Assembly (NCBI GenBank): GCA_015068055.1
Contig: SVLG01000002.1
Location: forward strand, 1-64,000
DNA: 64,000 nt
Direction of reading: 5' to 3'
Source: Oscillospiraceae bacterium
GTDB lineage: Bacteria > Bacillota_A > Clostridia > Oscillospirales > Oscillospiraceae
Part shown: in pieces, positions 1 through 7,665 of the stretch
Numbering within the stretch: the stretch's first letter is position 1
Layout: the number at the start of each line of letters is the position of its first letter
The notes under the pieces: generated by a model
Told to the model about the DNA's origin: nothing
Databases searched by the model: none
What the model saw: only the letters and a program-made list of their open reading frames with translations
Program-made: the position numbers and the translations under genes

Positions 1-225
1 GATATTGGTATTGAAAAAAAGCTCCTCAATGGCCATAACTTCAGGCCGAAAGTGGCGAATGATTTCCTCCAGATCACTGTAAATCTGATCAAGCCGGGAA
101 GAAAGCTGTGTATGCGCAGGGGTAGTGATAACGCCGCAGGATACAAGACGCTGCCTGGTCCCTTCGCTGTCCAGTATGGAAAAACCGACTGTTGCAATGC
201 CGGGATCCAAACCCAGAATGCGCAT
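1..225 (-). CDS. ruvC: Holliday junction endonuclease RuvC (N-terminal part)
   Basis: Only the first 75 codons lie in the window; the gene runs off the left edge. RuvC cuts Holliday junctions during recombination together with RuvAB. The N-terminus MRILGLDPG carries the first catalytic Asp (D7), and AIEELFF near residue 65 supplies the conserved Glu (E67), as expected of the RNase H-like fold. The ATG is preceded by a GGAGGG ribosome site. It is read in the same direction as xerD but is separated from it by a terminator. Confidence 0.93.
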   Translation of the reverse strand, partial: MRILGLDPGIATVGFSILDSEGTRQRLVSCGVITTPAHTQLSSRLDQIYSDLEEIIRHFRPEVMAIEELFFNTNI

Positions 226-285
226 ATCTTCCCTCCTCTTTGGCGTTCTAAGTATTTTAACATCAATTTTAATCTGTGGCAATAT

Positions 286-318
286 AAAAATCCCGTCGGT
301 TTTTCTGACGGGATTTTT
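286..318 (-). terminator. Rho-independent terminator after xerD
   Basis: A 12-bp perfect stem (AAAAATCCCGTC with GACGGGATTTTT) and a 9-nt loop, ending in a T run on the minus strand. It sits 3 nt after the xerD stop and before ruvC. Confidence 0.85.
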
Positions 319-321
319 GCA

Positions 322-1212
322 TCAGGCTCTGGGATGGGCCTTGTTATAAACATCTTTCAGCTGTTTTTTCACAAGCTGAGAGTAAATCTGCGTAGAGCTT
401 ATATCCGCGTGGCCCAGCATTTCCTGAATGGCGTGTATATCTGCGCCGTTTTCCAGCAGATGGGCCGCAAAGGAATGCCGAAGCGTATGGGGTGTGATCG
501 TTTTCTCGATATGGGCCTTGTTCTGATAAGTTTTAATGATTTTCCAGAATCCCTGACGTGACATGCGCTCACCACTGACATTCACAAAAAGAGACTCTTC
601 ATCCGGAGTCGCGATCATCTGAGGGCGAACCACTTCCACATACTCGCTCAGCGCCTTGATGGCAGCTGGATAAAGAGGGATCAGACGTTCTTTCTCATGA
701 CTTACGCAGCGGATTACACCAACACTGAGGTTCACATCGGAAACGTTCAGGGAAATAAGTTCGCTGACCCGAATACCGGTGGCATAAAGGAGCTCCAGCA
801 TGGCGCGGTCGCGATAGCCTTTCAGATCGCTGCATTCCGGCTGTTCCAGCAGCAATTCCACTTCCTTACTGGTAAGGATCTGGGGCAGTTTCTGTGTGGC
901 CTTGTCGGGAACCAGCTTTCCGGTGGGGTTAGTCTCAACCACACCGCTGTTGAGGAGCTGGCTATAGAAAGACTTCAGCGAAGCGATATTTCGGGATACC
1001 GTAGCCACAGACTTGCCGGCTGCGCGGAGCCAATCAATGTAATTACACAGAACTTCCTCGTCAGCTTCGTCAAAATCCACGTCCTCATGACTGTCCAGAT
1101 ATTCGCCAAACTGACGCACATCCCGCATATAGGAACTAAGGGTGTTGTTAGATGCCTTCTTTACATCCACAAGATAACTGCGATAAATTTCCAGGCATTC
1201 TTTGTTATCCAT
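322..1212 (-). CDS. xerD: Site-specific tyrosine recombinase XerD
   Basis: 296 aa, the normal Xer length. XerD-type enzymes resolve chromosome dimers at dif. An N-terminal SAM-like core-binding domain (about 1-100) precedes the catalytic domain. The catalytic set is complete and in register with known XerD: R148 (GIRVSEL), K174, H242 and R245 (HTLRHSFAAH), H268 (LGHAD) and nucleophile Y277. The ATG at 1212 follows AGGAGGGGCGTTGT; longer readings run into the upstream gene. It lies 20 nt downstream of a SpoIIM-like gene; xerD and spoIIM are also near each other in Bacillus. It could act as a general Xer recombinase rather than strictly XerD. Confidence 0.92.
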   Translation of the reverse strand: MDNKECLEIYRSYLVDVKKASNNTLSSYMRDVRQFGEYLDSHEDVDFDEADEEVLCNYIDWLRAAGKSVATVSRNIASLKSFYSQLLNSGVVETNPTGKLVPDKATQKLPQILTSKEVELLLEQPECSDLKGYRDRAMLELLYATGIRVSELISLNVSDVNLSVGVIRCVSHEKERLIPLYPAAIKALSEYVEVVRPQMIATPDEESLFVNVSGERMSRQGFWKIIKTYQNKAHIEKTITPHTLRHSFAAHLLENGADIHAIQEMLGHADISSTQIYSQLVKKQLKDVYNKAHPRA

Positions 1213-1232
1213 ACAACGCCCCTCCTTTCTTT

Positions 1233-1745
1233 TTATACGATCTGGGGTATTAAATATATCTGTGCAGCCGCCGCCGCCAGAAGCAACGCTACGGAAATCA
1301 GCAGACGTACAGGGCGGATATATCCGCACCGACGCGTCAGTCCACTTTCGCTGCAAAGACATAGAATGCGGGAAGAAGATACGGCATCTTCGCAAAGAAG
1401 AAAGAATGCCGGGACGGAGAAGAGAGCCGGCAGCGCAACTGCAAGAAGGGCCGCCGAACTTTCCATACCGCCGCGTAAAAGAATTGACAAGCTGGCTGTA
1501 AGCAGATAACCTCGCAAAAAAACAAACAACGGAACCAGTATATAGCCAAGAGTGGAGGTACCCAGTGCAAAAACACACAAAGGAAGCCAAAACAACGAAA
1601 CCGGGTTGGCAGTGACTGCAGCACCACCATCCAATTGCAAAGGCGTAACCGGTGTCTTAACGATTAACCCTAAAACGACCCCGGCTAAAAAAGCCCCTGC
1701 CAAATGGAACAAAACCGTGTTTATCATTCGCAACTGCATTCGCAA
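1233..1745 (-). CDS. SpoIIM/DUF95-like membrane protein
   Basis: 170 aa with about four or five hydrophobic segments. The central stretch (ALGTSTLGYILVPLFVFLRG and the hydrophobic region after it) resembles the SpoIIM core, in which a FLRG/FLKG turn is followed by glycine-rich helices. SpoIIM partners SpoIID and SpoIIP in peptidoglycan hydrolysis during engulfment. The protein is shorter than B. subtilis SpoIIM (about 214 aa), mainly at the N-terminus. A TTG start is chosen because GAGGTG lies 7 nt upstream; the in-frame ATG at 1739 is badly spaced. The position just before xerD supports the call, but identity rests on weak similarity. Confidence 0.55.
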   Translation of the reverse strand: MRMQLRMINTVLFHLAGAFLAGVVLGLIVKTPVTPLQLDGGAAVTANPVSLFWLPLCVFALGTSTLGYILVPLFVFLRGYLLTASLSILLRGGMESSAALLAVALPALFSVPAFFLLCEDAVSSSRILCLCSESGLTRRCGYIRPVRLLISVALLLAAAAAQIYLIPQIV

Positions 1746-2046
1746 CGCACATCACCTCGTGCGATTCTATGCCGGAGCGCAAAATAATAACACAATTTAC
1801 ATAATCTTTGCATACACAATATACAACAAATTCAAACAGTTATCAATCCCTTTTTTTCAAAAAATGGCTTTTTGTCGATTATGTCAATTAATTATGTAAA
1901 CTCATGTCGCAAGAGTTGAAGCTCTATTTCTTCCAAACTCGCTGATATATGGCAAATATGCCAAGATTTTGTTGCGCTGCCAATCACTTTGCACAATATC
2001 TGGGCAAAAGCAGCTAAATTATGTAAACTAATTTAGCTATATTACG
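1746..2046. other. AT-rich intergenic region with repeated ATTATGTAAA decamer
   Basis: No credible gene. This gap is much more AT-rich than its surroundings. It holds the decamer ATTATGTAAA (or its complement) at 1796-1805, 1891-1900 and 2018-2027, a near copy (ATTATGTCAA) at 1879-1888, and a related ATTATGTAAC just inside the next gene at 2078-2087. The third copy forms the centre of a 10-bp perfect inverted repeat. It separates two leftward genes and presumably carries the promoter of the SpoIIM-like/xerD unit. Confidence 0.6.
2012..2038. repeat. Perfect 10-bp inverted repeat
   Basis: AGCTAAATTA (2012-2021) and TAATTTAGCT (2029-2038) flank the 7-nt loop TGTAAAC. Without a flanking T run it looks more like an operator or protein-binding site than a terminator. 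Confidence 0.6.
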
Positions 2047-2481
2047 TTATGTTATTGCGCGTTTCCGTTTTGATTTAATTATGTAACTTTTGTTACTTTT
2101 GACTAAAATTGTAACTTTTCCTGCCGCGCTCCCAAAACAGATCACGACCAGCATAGTCATTGACAGAGTATCTTTTATGCTGCTGCTTTGCCCGGAAAAC
2201 GATAACAATAACAGCAGCATTATATAAGCGACGGCGCTGGCCAGTATCCCCGGCACAAGTCCACGAAAGGAATTCCTGGTCAGTGCGGATGAACAAAGGC
2301 TACCACAAAATACAGAGATAAAGAGCCAGACCTTCATGCCGCCTTCTTCAACGCTTCCTCTTAAAATTATCCAGGCACCCAACAGCATTAAAATGAATGT
2401 AAGCCCCATACCCAATACAGCCGCAACCGCTGTATGGATAAGAGGCTCCGTAAAATGACGCTTTTTGTGTTTTGTCGGCAT
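2047..2481 (-). CDS. TIGR04086-type (YrzE-like) small membrane protein
   Basis: 144 aa, four predicted membrane helices after a short basic N-terminus (MPTKHKKRH), with a basic C-terminal tail. Size, topology and position directly downstream of yajC fit the TIGR04086 family of conserved Clostridia membrane proteins of unknown function. The start at 2481 is set by GGGAGG six nt upstream; that ribosome site lies in the 3' arm of a strong hairpin. A longer reading from 2514 would begin inside the hairpin and is unlikely. Confidence 0.7.
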   Translation of the reverse strand: MPTKHKKRHFTEPLIHTAVAAVLGMGLTFILMLLGAWIILRGSVEEGGMKVWLFISVFCGSLCSSALTRNSFRGLVPGILASAVAYIMLLLLLSFSGQSSSIKDTLSMTMLVVICFGSAAGKVTILVKSNKSYIIKSKRKRAIT

Positions 2482-2488
2482 AAAAAAC

Positions 2489-2530
2489 CTCCCGCAAGTC
2501 ATGGTATGTTTCATACTATGACTGCGGGAG
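2489..2530 (-). terminator. Hairpin after yajC that also contains the next gene's ribosome site
   Basis: On the minus strand, CTCCCGCAGTCAT pairs with ATGACTTGCGGGAG (a bulge and mismatch aside) around a GTATG/CATAC inner stem, followed by GTTTTTT. It ends transcripts from yajC, or modulates the downstream membrane-protein gene, because its right arm contains that gene's GGGAGG. Confidence 0.7.
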
Positions 2531-2553
2531 AGTCCTTATTCTAATGTGCAGCT

Positions 2554-2967
2554 TTAGCCTTCCAGAGTTTCCTCGGAGTCGCTCTTTTCCTTGCTGCCCT
2601 TTCCATCGTTGCTGGAGAGCGCCCACTTGGTCACTTCAATACGGACGCGATCCTCACCGGTCTCAAAGGTGATCCGGTCACCGGTAACATGAACCACGCG
2701 GCCAACCATACCGCCGATGGTGGTGATCTTGTCGCCGACTTCCACATTGCTGCGCATTTCCTCGGCCTGCTTCTTGCGCTTCTTCTCAGGACGGATCATA
2801 AAGAAGTACATGATACCAAAGAGCATGGCCATCATCACAAGGCTGGACGCCATACCGCCGGTAGCGCTGGCATCAGCCGTCTCGGTGGCGGCAGGAGCGC
2901 AGGCGGAGAAGATGCAGGCCATCACGCAAACGGCCAGAACGACGGAAAGAATCTTTTTTGCTTTCAT
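2554..2967 (-). CDS. yajC: Preprotein translocase subunit YajC, with lipoprotein-like leader
   Basis: 137 aa. YajC is an accessory subunit of the SecDF-YajC complex. The hallmark is present: a membrane helix (about 45-63) ending in MIRPEKKRKKQ, then a small beta domain (VGDKITTIGGMVGRV). Unusually, a lipoprotein-type signal precedes it: hydrophobic residues 7-20, then FSAC with Cys23 as the likely lipidated residue. The ATG at 2967 has GGGGGT upstream; an in-frame TTG at 2982 is less likely. The C-terminal tail is acidic. It follows queA-tgt, its usual context. Confidence 0.88.
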   Translation of the reverse strand: MKAKKILSVVLAVCVMACIFSACAPAATETADASATGGMASSLVMMAMLFGIMYFFMIRPEKKRKKQAEEMRSNVEVGDKITTIGGMVGRVVHVTGDRITFETGEDRVRIEVTKWALSSNDGKGSKEKSDSEETLEG

Positions 2968-2999
2968 CAGGTTTACCCCCAAATAGTATTACGTATCAG

Positions 3000-3028
3000 A
3001 TTATATATGTACATCTCGGCAAAATCAA
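3000..3028 (-). promoter_or_regulatory. Sigma-A-type promoter for yajC
   Basis: Minus strand TTGATT, 17-bp spacer, TATAAT, in the short gap between tgt and yajC. It allows yajC to be expressed apart from queA-tgt. Confidence 0.6.
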
Positions 3029-3032
3029 GCTT

Positions 3033-4163
3033 TTATATCCGCGAATCCAAAATTTCCGCATACTTTTGCCGGAATGCGCCGTAATTCCCCTCGTCCAACG
3101 CCTTCCGTATCCGCGCCATCAGGTCATTGTAGAAGTAAAGGTTATGCATCACAGCAAATCTCATGGCCAGAATTTCCTCCGCTTTGAACAGGTGCCGGAG
3201 ATACGCGCGGCTGTAGGTGCGGCAGACCGGACAGTTGCAGCCTTCGGCAATGGGGCCTTCATCCCGCTCGTACTTTTTGTTCTTGATATTGATGACGCCC
3301 TCCCAGGTGTAGAGGTGACCATGACGACCATTGCGGGCCGGCATGACGCAGTCGAAGAAATCCACTCCGCGATAAACCGCTTCAATGATATTGCCCGGGG
3401 TACCCACTCCCATAAGATAGCGGGGCTTGTCCTTGGGCATGTGCTCCTCAACCTGCTCAATCGTTTCATACATCTCTGCTGCGGTCTCTCCAACCGCGAG
3501 ACCGCCGATGGCGTAGCCGGGCAGATCCAGCTCTGCAATGGCTTTCATATGCTCCACGCGGAGGTCGTGATACACCGCACCCTGATTGATGCCCCACAAA
3601 ACCTGACCGGGGTTTACCGCATCCGGCTCTGCGTTATAGGCTGCCAGCGCCGTCTTACAGCGCTGCAGCCAGCGAACCGTGCGCGCACAGGAGTCCTTTA
3701 CATAGTCATAGGTGGCAGGAATGCCCACACATTCATCGAAGGCCATGGCAATATCGGAGCCAAGGTTTGACTGGATACGCATGCTCTCCTCCGGCCCCAT
3801 AAAGATATGACGACCATCCACGTGGCAGTTAAAAGCTACCCCCTCCTCCGTAATCTTTCGGAGAGAGGCCAAAGAGAATATCTGAAATCCGCCGGAGTCT
3901 GTAAGGATGGGGCCATCCCAGTGCATGAAGCGATGAAGTCCCCCCATGTCCTTAATCAGCGAATCGCCCGGGCGGACATGCAGGTGATAGGTATTGGAAA
4001 GCTCCACCTGACAGCCTATCTCGCGCAGATCCCGGGCAGAGAGTCCGCCTTTGATAGCTGCCTGAGTACCAACATTCATAAATACAGGGGTCTGCACGGT
4101 TCCGTGTGGGGTGGTATACTCGCCACGACGTGCATGTCCCTCGGATGCAATCAGTTTATACAT
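3033..4163 (-). CDS. tgt: tRNA-guanine transglycosylase
   Basis: 376 aa, the usual bacterial length. It exchanges guanine for preQ1 at position 34 of tRNAs reading NAY codons, in queuosine synthesis. Visible features are the TIM-barrel signature (LTDSGGFQIFSL), the substrate loop GGLAVGE, the nucleophile region MPARNGRHG and the Cys-rich zinc site (CNCPVCRTYSRAYLRHL with a following His). The ATG at 4163 has GGGAGC upstream. It lies 12 nt after queA, so both enzymes of the pathway are co-transcribed. Confidence 0.97.
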   Translation of the reverse strand: MYKLIASEGHARRGEYTTPHGTVQTPVFMNVGTQAAIKGGLSARDLREIGCQVELSNTYHLHVRPGDSLIKDMGGLHRFMHWDGPILTDSGGFQIFSLASLRKITEEGVAFNCHVDGRHIFMGPEESMRIQSNLGSDIAMAFDECVGIPATYDYVKDSCARTVRWLQRCKTALAAYNAEPDAVNPGQVLWGINQGAVYHDLRVEHMKAIAELDLPGYAIGGLAVGETAAEMYETIEQVEEHMPKDKPRYLMGVGTPGNIIEAVYRGVDFFDCVMPARNGRHGHLYTWEGVINIKNKKYERDEGPIAEGCNCPVCRTYSRAYLRHLFKAEEILAMRFAVMHNLYFYNDLMARIRKALDEGNYGAFRQKYAEILDSRI

Positions 4164-4175
4164 GGTCTGCTCCCT

Positions 4176-5204
4176 TCAGGAAATAAACATGGCATCGCCA
4201 AATGAGAAGAACCGATAACGCTCTCGTACAGCCTCGGCGTAAGCACTAAGTACATTTTCCCGGCCGGCCAGCGCCGAAACCAACATAACCAGAGTACTCT
4301 CCGGCAGATGAAAATTTGTAACAAGGGCATCCACCATTTTAAAACGGTAGCCCGGATAAATGAAGATGTTTGTCCAGCGGCTGCCGCTTTCAAGGACACC
4401 ATCCTCCCTGCCCATACTTTCCAGAGTTCGGCAGGAGGTTGTTCCCACCGCTACAATGCGGCCACCGGCAGCCCGGCAGCCATTGACCTTTGCTGCGGCC
4501 TCCTCTGTAACCGTGCAAAGCTCCGCGTGCATGGGATGGTCTTCAATATTCTCTTCTTTTACGGGACGGAAGGTCCCCAGACCGACATGCAGCGTCACGA
4601 ATGCGGTTTCCACACCCTTGGCCCGAATTTTATTCAGGAGTTCATTGGTAAAGTGCAGCCCGGCCGTTGGTGCTGCCGCTGATCCGACCTCTCGGGAATA
4701 CACCGTCTGATAGCGCTCCGAGTCCTTCAGTTCTTCTTTGATATAAGGAGGCAGCGGCATATGTCCCAGTCTCTCCAGAACCTCCAGGAAAATCCCCTCA
4801 TAATGGAAATGCAGTATCTTGTTGCCCTCTTCCCCGCTGCGAACCACCTCAGCCGTCAGTTCTCCCTCACCAAAGCGGAGCTGTGTGCCCGGCTGTGTTT
4901 TTCGGCCGGGGCGGGTAAGACACTCCCACTCCCCGTTGCCCAAATCGCGCAGCAGTACAACCTCCACGCTGCCGCCTGTGGGGCGGGTGCCGAAAAGTCT
5001 GGCCGGGATTACACGGGAATCGTTCATTACCAGACAGTCACCCGGCCGGAGCAGTTCGTACAGCTCATAAAAACGCCGGTGTGCCAGCTCACCGCTCTGC
5101 TTGTCCAGACAAAGAAGTCGGGACGCATCACGCTGCGGCAGAGGTGTCTGCGCAATGAGTTCCGGAGGAAGCTCAAAATTAAAATCCGTTCTTTTCAAAT
5201 CCAT
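4176..5204 (-). CDS. queA: S-adenosylmethionine:tRNA ribosyltransferase-isomerase
   Basis: 342 aa, full length. It transfers and isomerises the ribosyl part of SAM onto preQ1-tRNA to make epoxyqueuosine. Characteristic blocks are the N-terminal [35 protein letters not shown] and [10 protein letters not shown], and the C-terminal [16 protein letters not shown]. First gene of queA-tgt. Upstream, TATAAT lies only 6 nt before the ATG, so the message may begin at or next to the start codon; a GGGAGA between them could still act as a weak ribosome site. Confidence 0.97.
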   Translation of the reverse strand: MDLKRTDFNFELPPELIAQTPLPQRDASRLLCLDKQSGELAHRRFYELYELLRPGDCLVMNDSRVIPARLFGTRPTGGSVEVVLLRDLGNGEWECLTRPGRKTQPGTQLRFGEGELTAEVVRSGEEGNKILHFHYEGIFLEVLERLGHMPLPPYIKEELKDSERYQTVYSREVGSAAAPTAGLHFTNELLNKIRAKGVETAFVTLHVGLGTFRPVKEENIEDHPMHAELCTVTEEAAAKVNGCRAAGGRIVAVGTTSCRTLESMGREDGVLESGSRWTNIFIYPGYRFKMVDALVTNFHLPESTLVMLVSALAGRENVLSAYAEAVRERYRFFSFGDAMFIS

Positions 5205-5224
5205 TCTCCCATTATACGACCCGC

Positions 5225-5253
5225 TTGACTCGGCTGGCGGGCAGTGTTATTAT
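5225..5253 (+). promoter_or_regulatory. Sigma-A-type promoter for asd operon
   Basis: TTGACT, 17-bp spacer, TATTAT in the divergent gap between queA and asd, giving a leader of about 75 nt. No riboswitch was recognised in that leader. Confidence 0.7.
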
Positions 5254-5337
5254 AAAGTGCATTATATATCAGACTCCGCACTTATTTCAACCCGAAACCG
5301 CACAGTTTCGCCCGCGGAGCTGGAAAGGGGCTTTTTT

Positions 5338-6417
5338 ATGAAGAAGTATCGCGTTGGTGTCATCGGCGGCACCGGTATGGTGGGACAGCGTTTCATTACG
5401 CTGCTTGCAAACCACCCCTGGTTTGACCTGACTGTCATTGCCGCCAGTGCCCGAAGCGCCGGGCGCAGCTATGAGGAAGCCGTGGGCAGCCGTTGGGTAA
5501 TGGCCGATCCCATTCCCGAAAAGGCGCGCCGGATCGTTGTTTCCGACGCTTCCGACGTGGAAACCGTAGCGCAGCAGGTCGACTTTGTGTTCTGTGCCGT
5601 GGATATGAAGAAAGAGGAGATCCAGGCTTTGGAGGAGCGCTACGCCCGCGCCGAATGCCCCGTTGTCTCCAACAACAGCGCCCACCGCTGGACAGCCGAT
5701 GTTCCCATGGTAGTGCCTGAGGTTAATCCCGAGCATATTCAGGTGATTGAAGCCCAGCGCCGCCGTCTTGGCACCAGGCGCGGCTTCATCGCTGTCAAGT
5801 CCAACTGCTCCATTCAGAGCTACGTTCCTGCCCTGAACCCCCTGCGCGCGGAGTTTGGGCTCAAGCAGGTTCTGGCCTGTACCTATCAGGCCATTTCCGG
5901 CGCCGGCAAGACCTTTGACAGCTGGCCCGAAATGGTTGATAACGTGATCCCCTACATCGGCGGCGAAGAAGAAAAGAGCGAACAGGAACCGCTGAAGGTA
6001 TGGGGCCACGTGGAAAACGGCGTTATTGTCAAAGCCGAAAAGCCTCTCATCACGGCTCAGTGCCTCCGCGTCCCCGTCTCCGACGGTCATATGGCCGCGG
6101 TTTTTGCCAGCTTTGAAAAGAAGCCTTCCAGAGATGAGATCCTGCAGCGCTGGGCCTCCTATAAGGGCCGGCCTCAGGAACTGAAGCTCCCCTCCGCGCC
6201 CGCTCAGTTCCTCCGCTATTTTGAGGAGGACAATCGTCCGCAGACTCGTCTGGATCGCGGCAACGAAGGCGGCATGCAGGTGGCAGTCGGCCGTCTGCGT
6301 GAAGACAGTGTATTTGACTATAAGTTTGTTTCCCTCTCCCACAACACCCTGCGCGGTGCTGCCGGCGGTGCCGTTCTGCTGGCTGAGCTTCTCTGCGCCG
6401 AGGGCTACATGGACTGA
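5338..6417 (+). CDS. asd: Aspartate-semialdehyde dehydrogenase (archaeal/fungal-type)
   Basis: 359 aa. It reduces aspartyl phosphate to aspartate semialdehyde, feeding DAP/lysine, threonine and methionine. The NADP-binding loop VIGGTGMVGQRF is at 8-19 and the catalytic Cys is C157 in KSNCS. The length and the SNNSAHRW and FDSWPEMVDNVIPYI blocks belong to the long archaeal/fungal-like branch. The ATG at 5338 follows GGAAAGGGG. The stop overlaps the next start by one nt (TGATG), so the downstream SGNH gene is translationally coupled. Together with dapF at 11,673 it marks a DAP-based wall and lysine pathway. Confidence 0.95.
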   Translation: MKKYRVGVIGGTGMVGQRFITLLANHPWFDLTVIAASARSAGRSYEEAVGSRWVMADPIPEKARRIVVSDASDVETVAQQVDFVFCAVDMKKEEIQALEERYARAECPVVSNNSAHRWTADVPMVVPEVNPEHIQVIEAQRRRLGTRRGFIAVKSNCSIQSYVPALNPLRAEFGLKQVLACTYQAISGAGKTFDSWPEMVDNVIPYIGGEEEKSEQEPLKVWGHVENGVIVKAEKPLITAQCLRVPVSDGHMAAVFASFEKKPSRDEILQRWASYKGRPQELKLPSAPAQFLRYFEEDNRPQTRLDRGNEGGMQVAVGRLREDSVFDYKFVSLSHNTLRGAAGGAVLLAELLCAEGYMD

Positions 6418-7193
6418 TGCGAACGAAACGATTCCTGCTGGGGACGGCGGCTTTTATATGTGCCGCCGTCCTTCTCACAATGCAGCTCCATTGTCGGGCT
6501 AACGAAAACAGTTCCCGGCATGCTGCCCAGGATACCAGTCTTTTGAAGAACAGCTGTGTCATCGGCCATTCCCACGCTGTTGGTATGCAGATGGTATGGG
6601 ATGTGGATGAGGTCAACTACATTGCAGAGGTGGGGTTGACCGCACTGGGCATGCTTGTTCAAGATGATTTTTCCCTGCCTGGCGGCGGCACCGGCGGCCT
6701 TCGAGCCGGTTTAAGCAGCAGGATCTACGACAAATTCTATATTCTGCTCGGAACGAATGACGTGCTGGGATGCGAAAACCATCTCCCGGTCTTCAAAAGC
6801 CATATGGAAGAACTACTCATCTTGATTGAGGAGTACCAGCCGAAGGCTGAAATCTGCCTCCTCTCCATTGCACCTTTCGGTGAAGGATTTTTCCGCTATT
6901 GCGAGATCAATTACGGCCTCACGCAGGACATCATGAACGAGTATAATGAAGCTCTCCGCGATCTGGCATCGGATTACTCCATCGACTACCTGGACATCAG
7001 CACAGTTCTGAGTAATGACGAAGGATTCTTGTCCGCAGATTATGATCGTGGTGACGGACTGCATTTTAACGAGGATGGATATCAGGCGATTTTGCGAACC
7101 ATGCTGACATATCTGGAGGAAAAAGAAGATGCCTCTGAGCGAAGCATTCTTTCATCAGGACTGTCTGGAACTGGCACCCGCGTTGCTGGGTAA
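6417..7193 (+). CDS. SGNH/GDSL-fold secreted hydrolase with altered block I
   Basis: 258 aa, starting with a signal or anchor (basic start, hydrophobic 7-22, then Cys26). SGNH blocks are recognisable: IGHSHAVG at 50 (the candidate nucleophile Ser is preceded by His, not the usual Asp of GDS), YILLGTND near 105 (block III) and DGLHFNEDGY near 215 (block V with the Asp-x-x-His pair). Likely an esterase or acyl hydrolase on wall or envelope glycans, by family analogy. It is coupled to asd (1-nt overlap), and its last 65 nt overlap the aag gene in another frame. The substrate is unknown. Confidence 0.72.
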   Translation: MRTKRFLLGTAAFICAAVLLTMQLHCRANENSSRHAAQDTSLLKNSCVIGHSHAVGMQMVWDVDEVNYIAEVGLTALGMLVQDDFSLPGGGTGGLRAGLSSRIYDKFYILLGTNDVLGCENHLPVFKSHMEELLILIEEYQPKAEICLLSIAPFGEGFFRYCEINYGLTQDIMNEYNEALRDLASDYSIDYLDISTVLSNDEGFLSADYDRGDGLHFNEDGYQAILRTMLTYLEEKEDASERSILSSGLSGTGTRVAG

Positions 7194-7638
7194 GTCTTTA
7201 TGCCGCCGTTTTCCTGACGGCAGCATAAAACGCCTGCGCATCAGCGAAACGGAGGCCTACCGTGGTGAGGAGGACAGCGCCTGCCATGCTCATAAAGGGC
7301 GCACAAAGCGTACCGAAGTCATGTACGGTGAAAGCGGCACACTCTATATCTATCTTTGTTACGGCATTCATTGGCTGCTGAACATCGTCAGCGGGGACTT
7401 GGAACAGCCCCAGGCCGTTCTGATACGTGCCTGTGAAGGGGCTGAGGGTCCCGGACGCCTTACAAAGGCCCTTGGGATAACCGGTGAACTGAACCGAAGC
7501 CACATCCTAGCCTGCAAAGACCTCTGGCTGGAGGATACCGCCGGCGATATTGAATATACCACCGCGCCCCGCGTCGGTATCGGCTATGCCCGTGACGCCG
7601 ATCAGGCTCTCCCCTGGCGTTTTATACTGAAAAAATAA
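7129..7638 (+). CDS. DNA-3-methyladenine glycosylase (AAG/MPG family)
   Basis: 169 aa, slightly short for the family (about 190-200). It removes alkylated purines in base-excision repair. The family blocks are visible: ETEAYRGEEDSACHA with the catalytic Glu, RTEVMYGESGTLYIYLCYGIHW, NIVSG, VLIRACEGAEGPGRLTKALGI and the C-terminal PRVGIGYA. The ATG at 7129 is set by GGAGGA 9 nt upstream, which forces a 65-nt overlap with the SGNH gene. The stop codon lies inside the following terminator. Confidence 0.92.
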   Translation: MPLSEAFFHQDCLELAPALLGKSLCRRFPDGSIKRLRISETEAYRGEEDSACHAHKGRTKRTEVMYGESGTLYIYLCYGIHWLLNIVSGDLEQPQAVLIRACEGAEGPGRLTKALGITGELNRSHILACKDLWLEDTAGDIEYTTAPRVGIGYARDADQALPWRFILKK

Positions 7639-7665
7639 GGTGCAGCTAATCTGCACCTTATTTTT
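7631..7665. terminator. Bidirectional terminator between aag and HD gene
   Basis: A 15-bp perfect stem (AAAAATAAGGTGCAG / CTGCACCTTATTTTT) with a 5-nt loop. It contains both converging stop codons and has A/T runs on both sides. Confidence 0.92.

Noticed and set aside
5287..6342. 351-codon antisense frame to asd
   Set aside because: Asd motifs are unambiguous on the plus strand.
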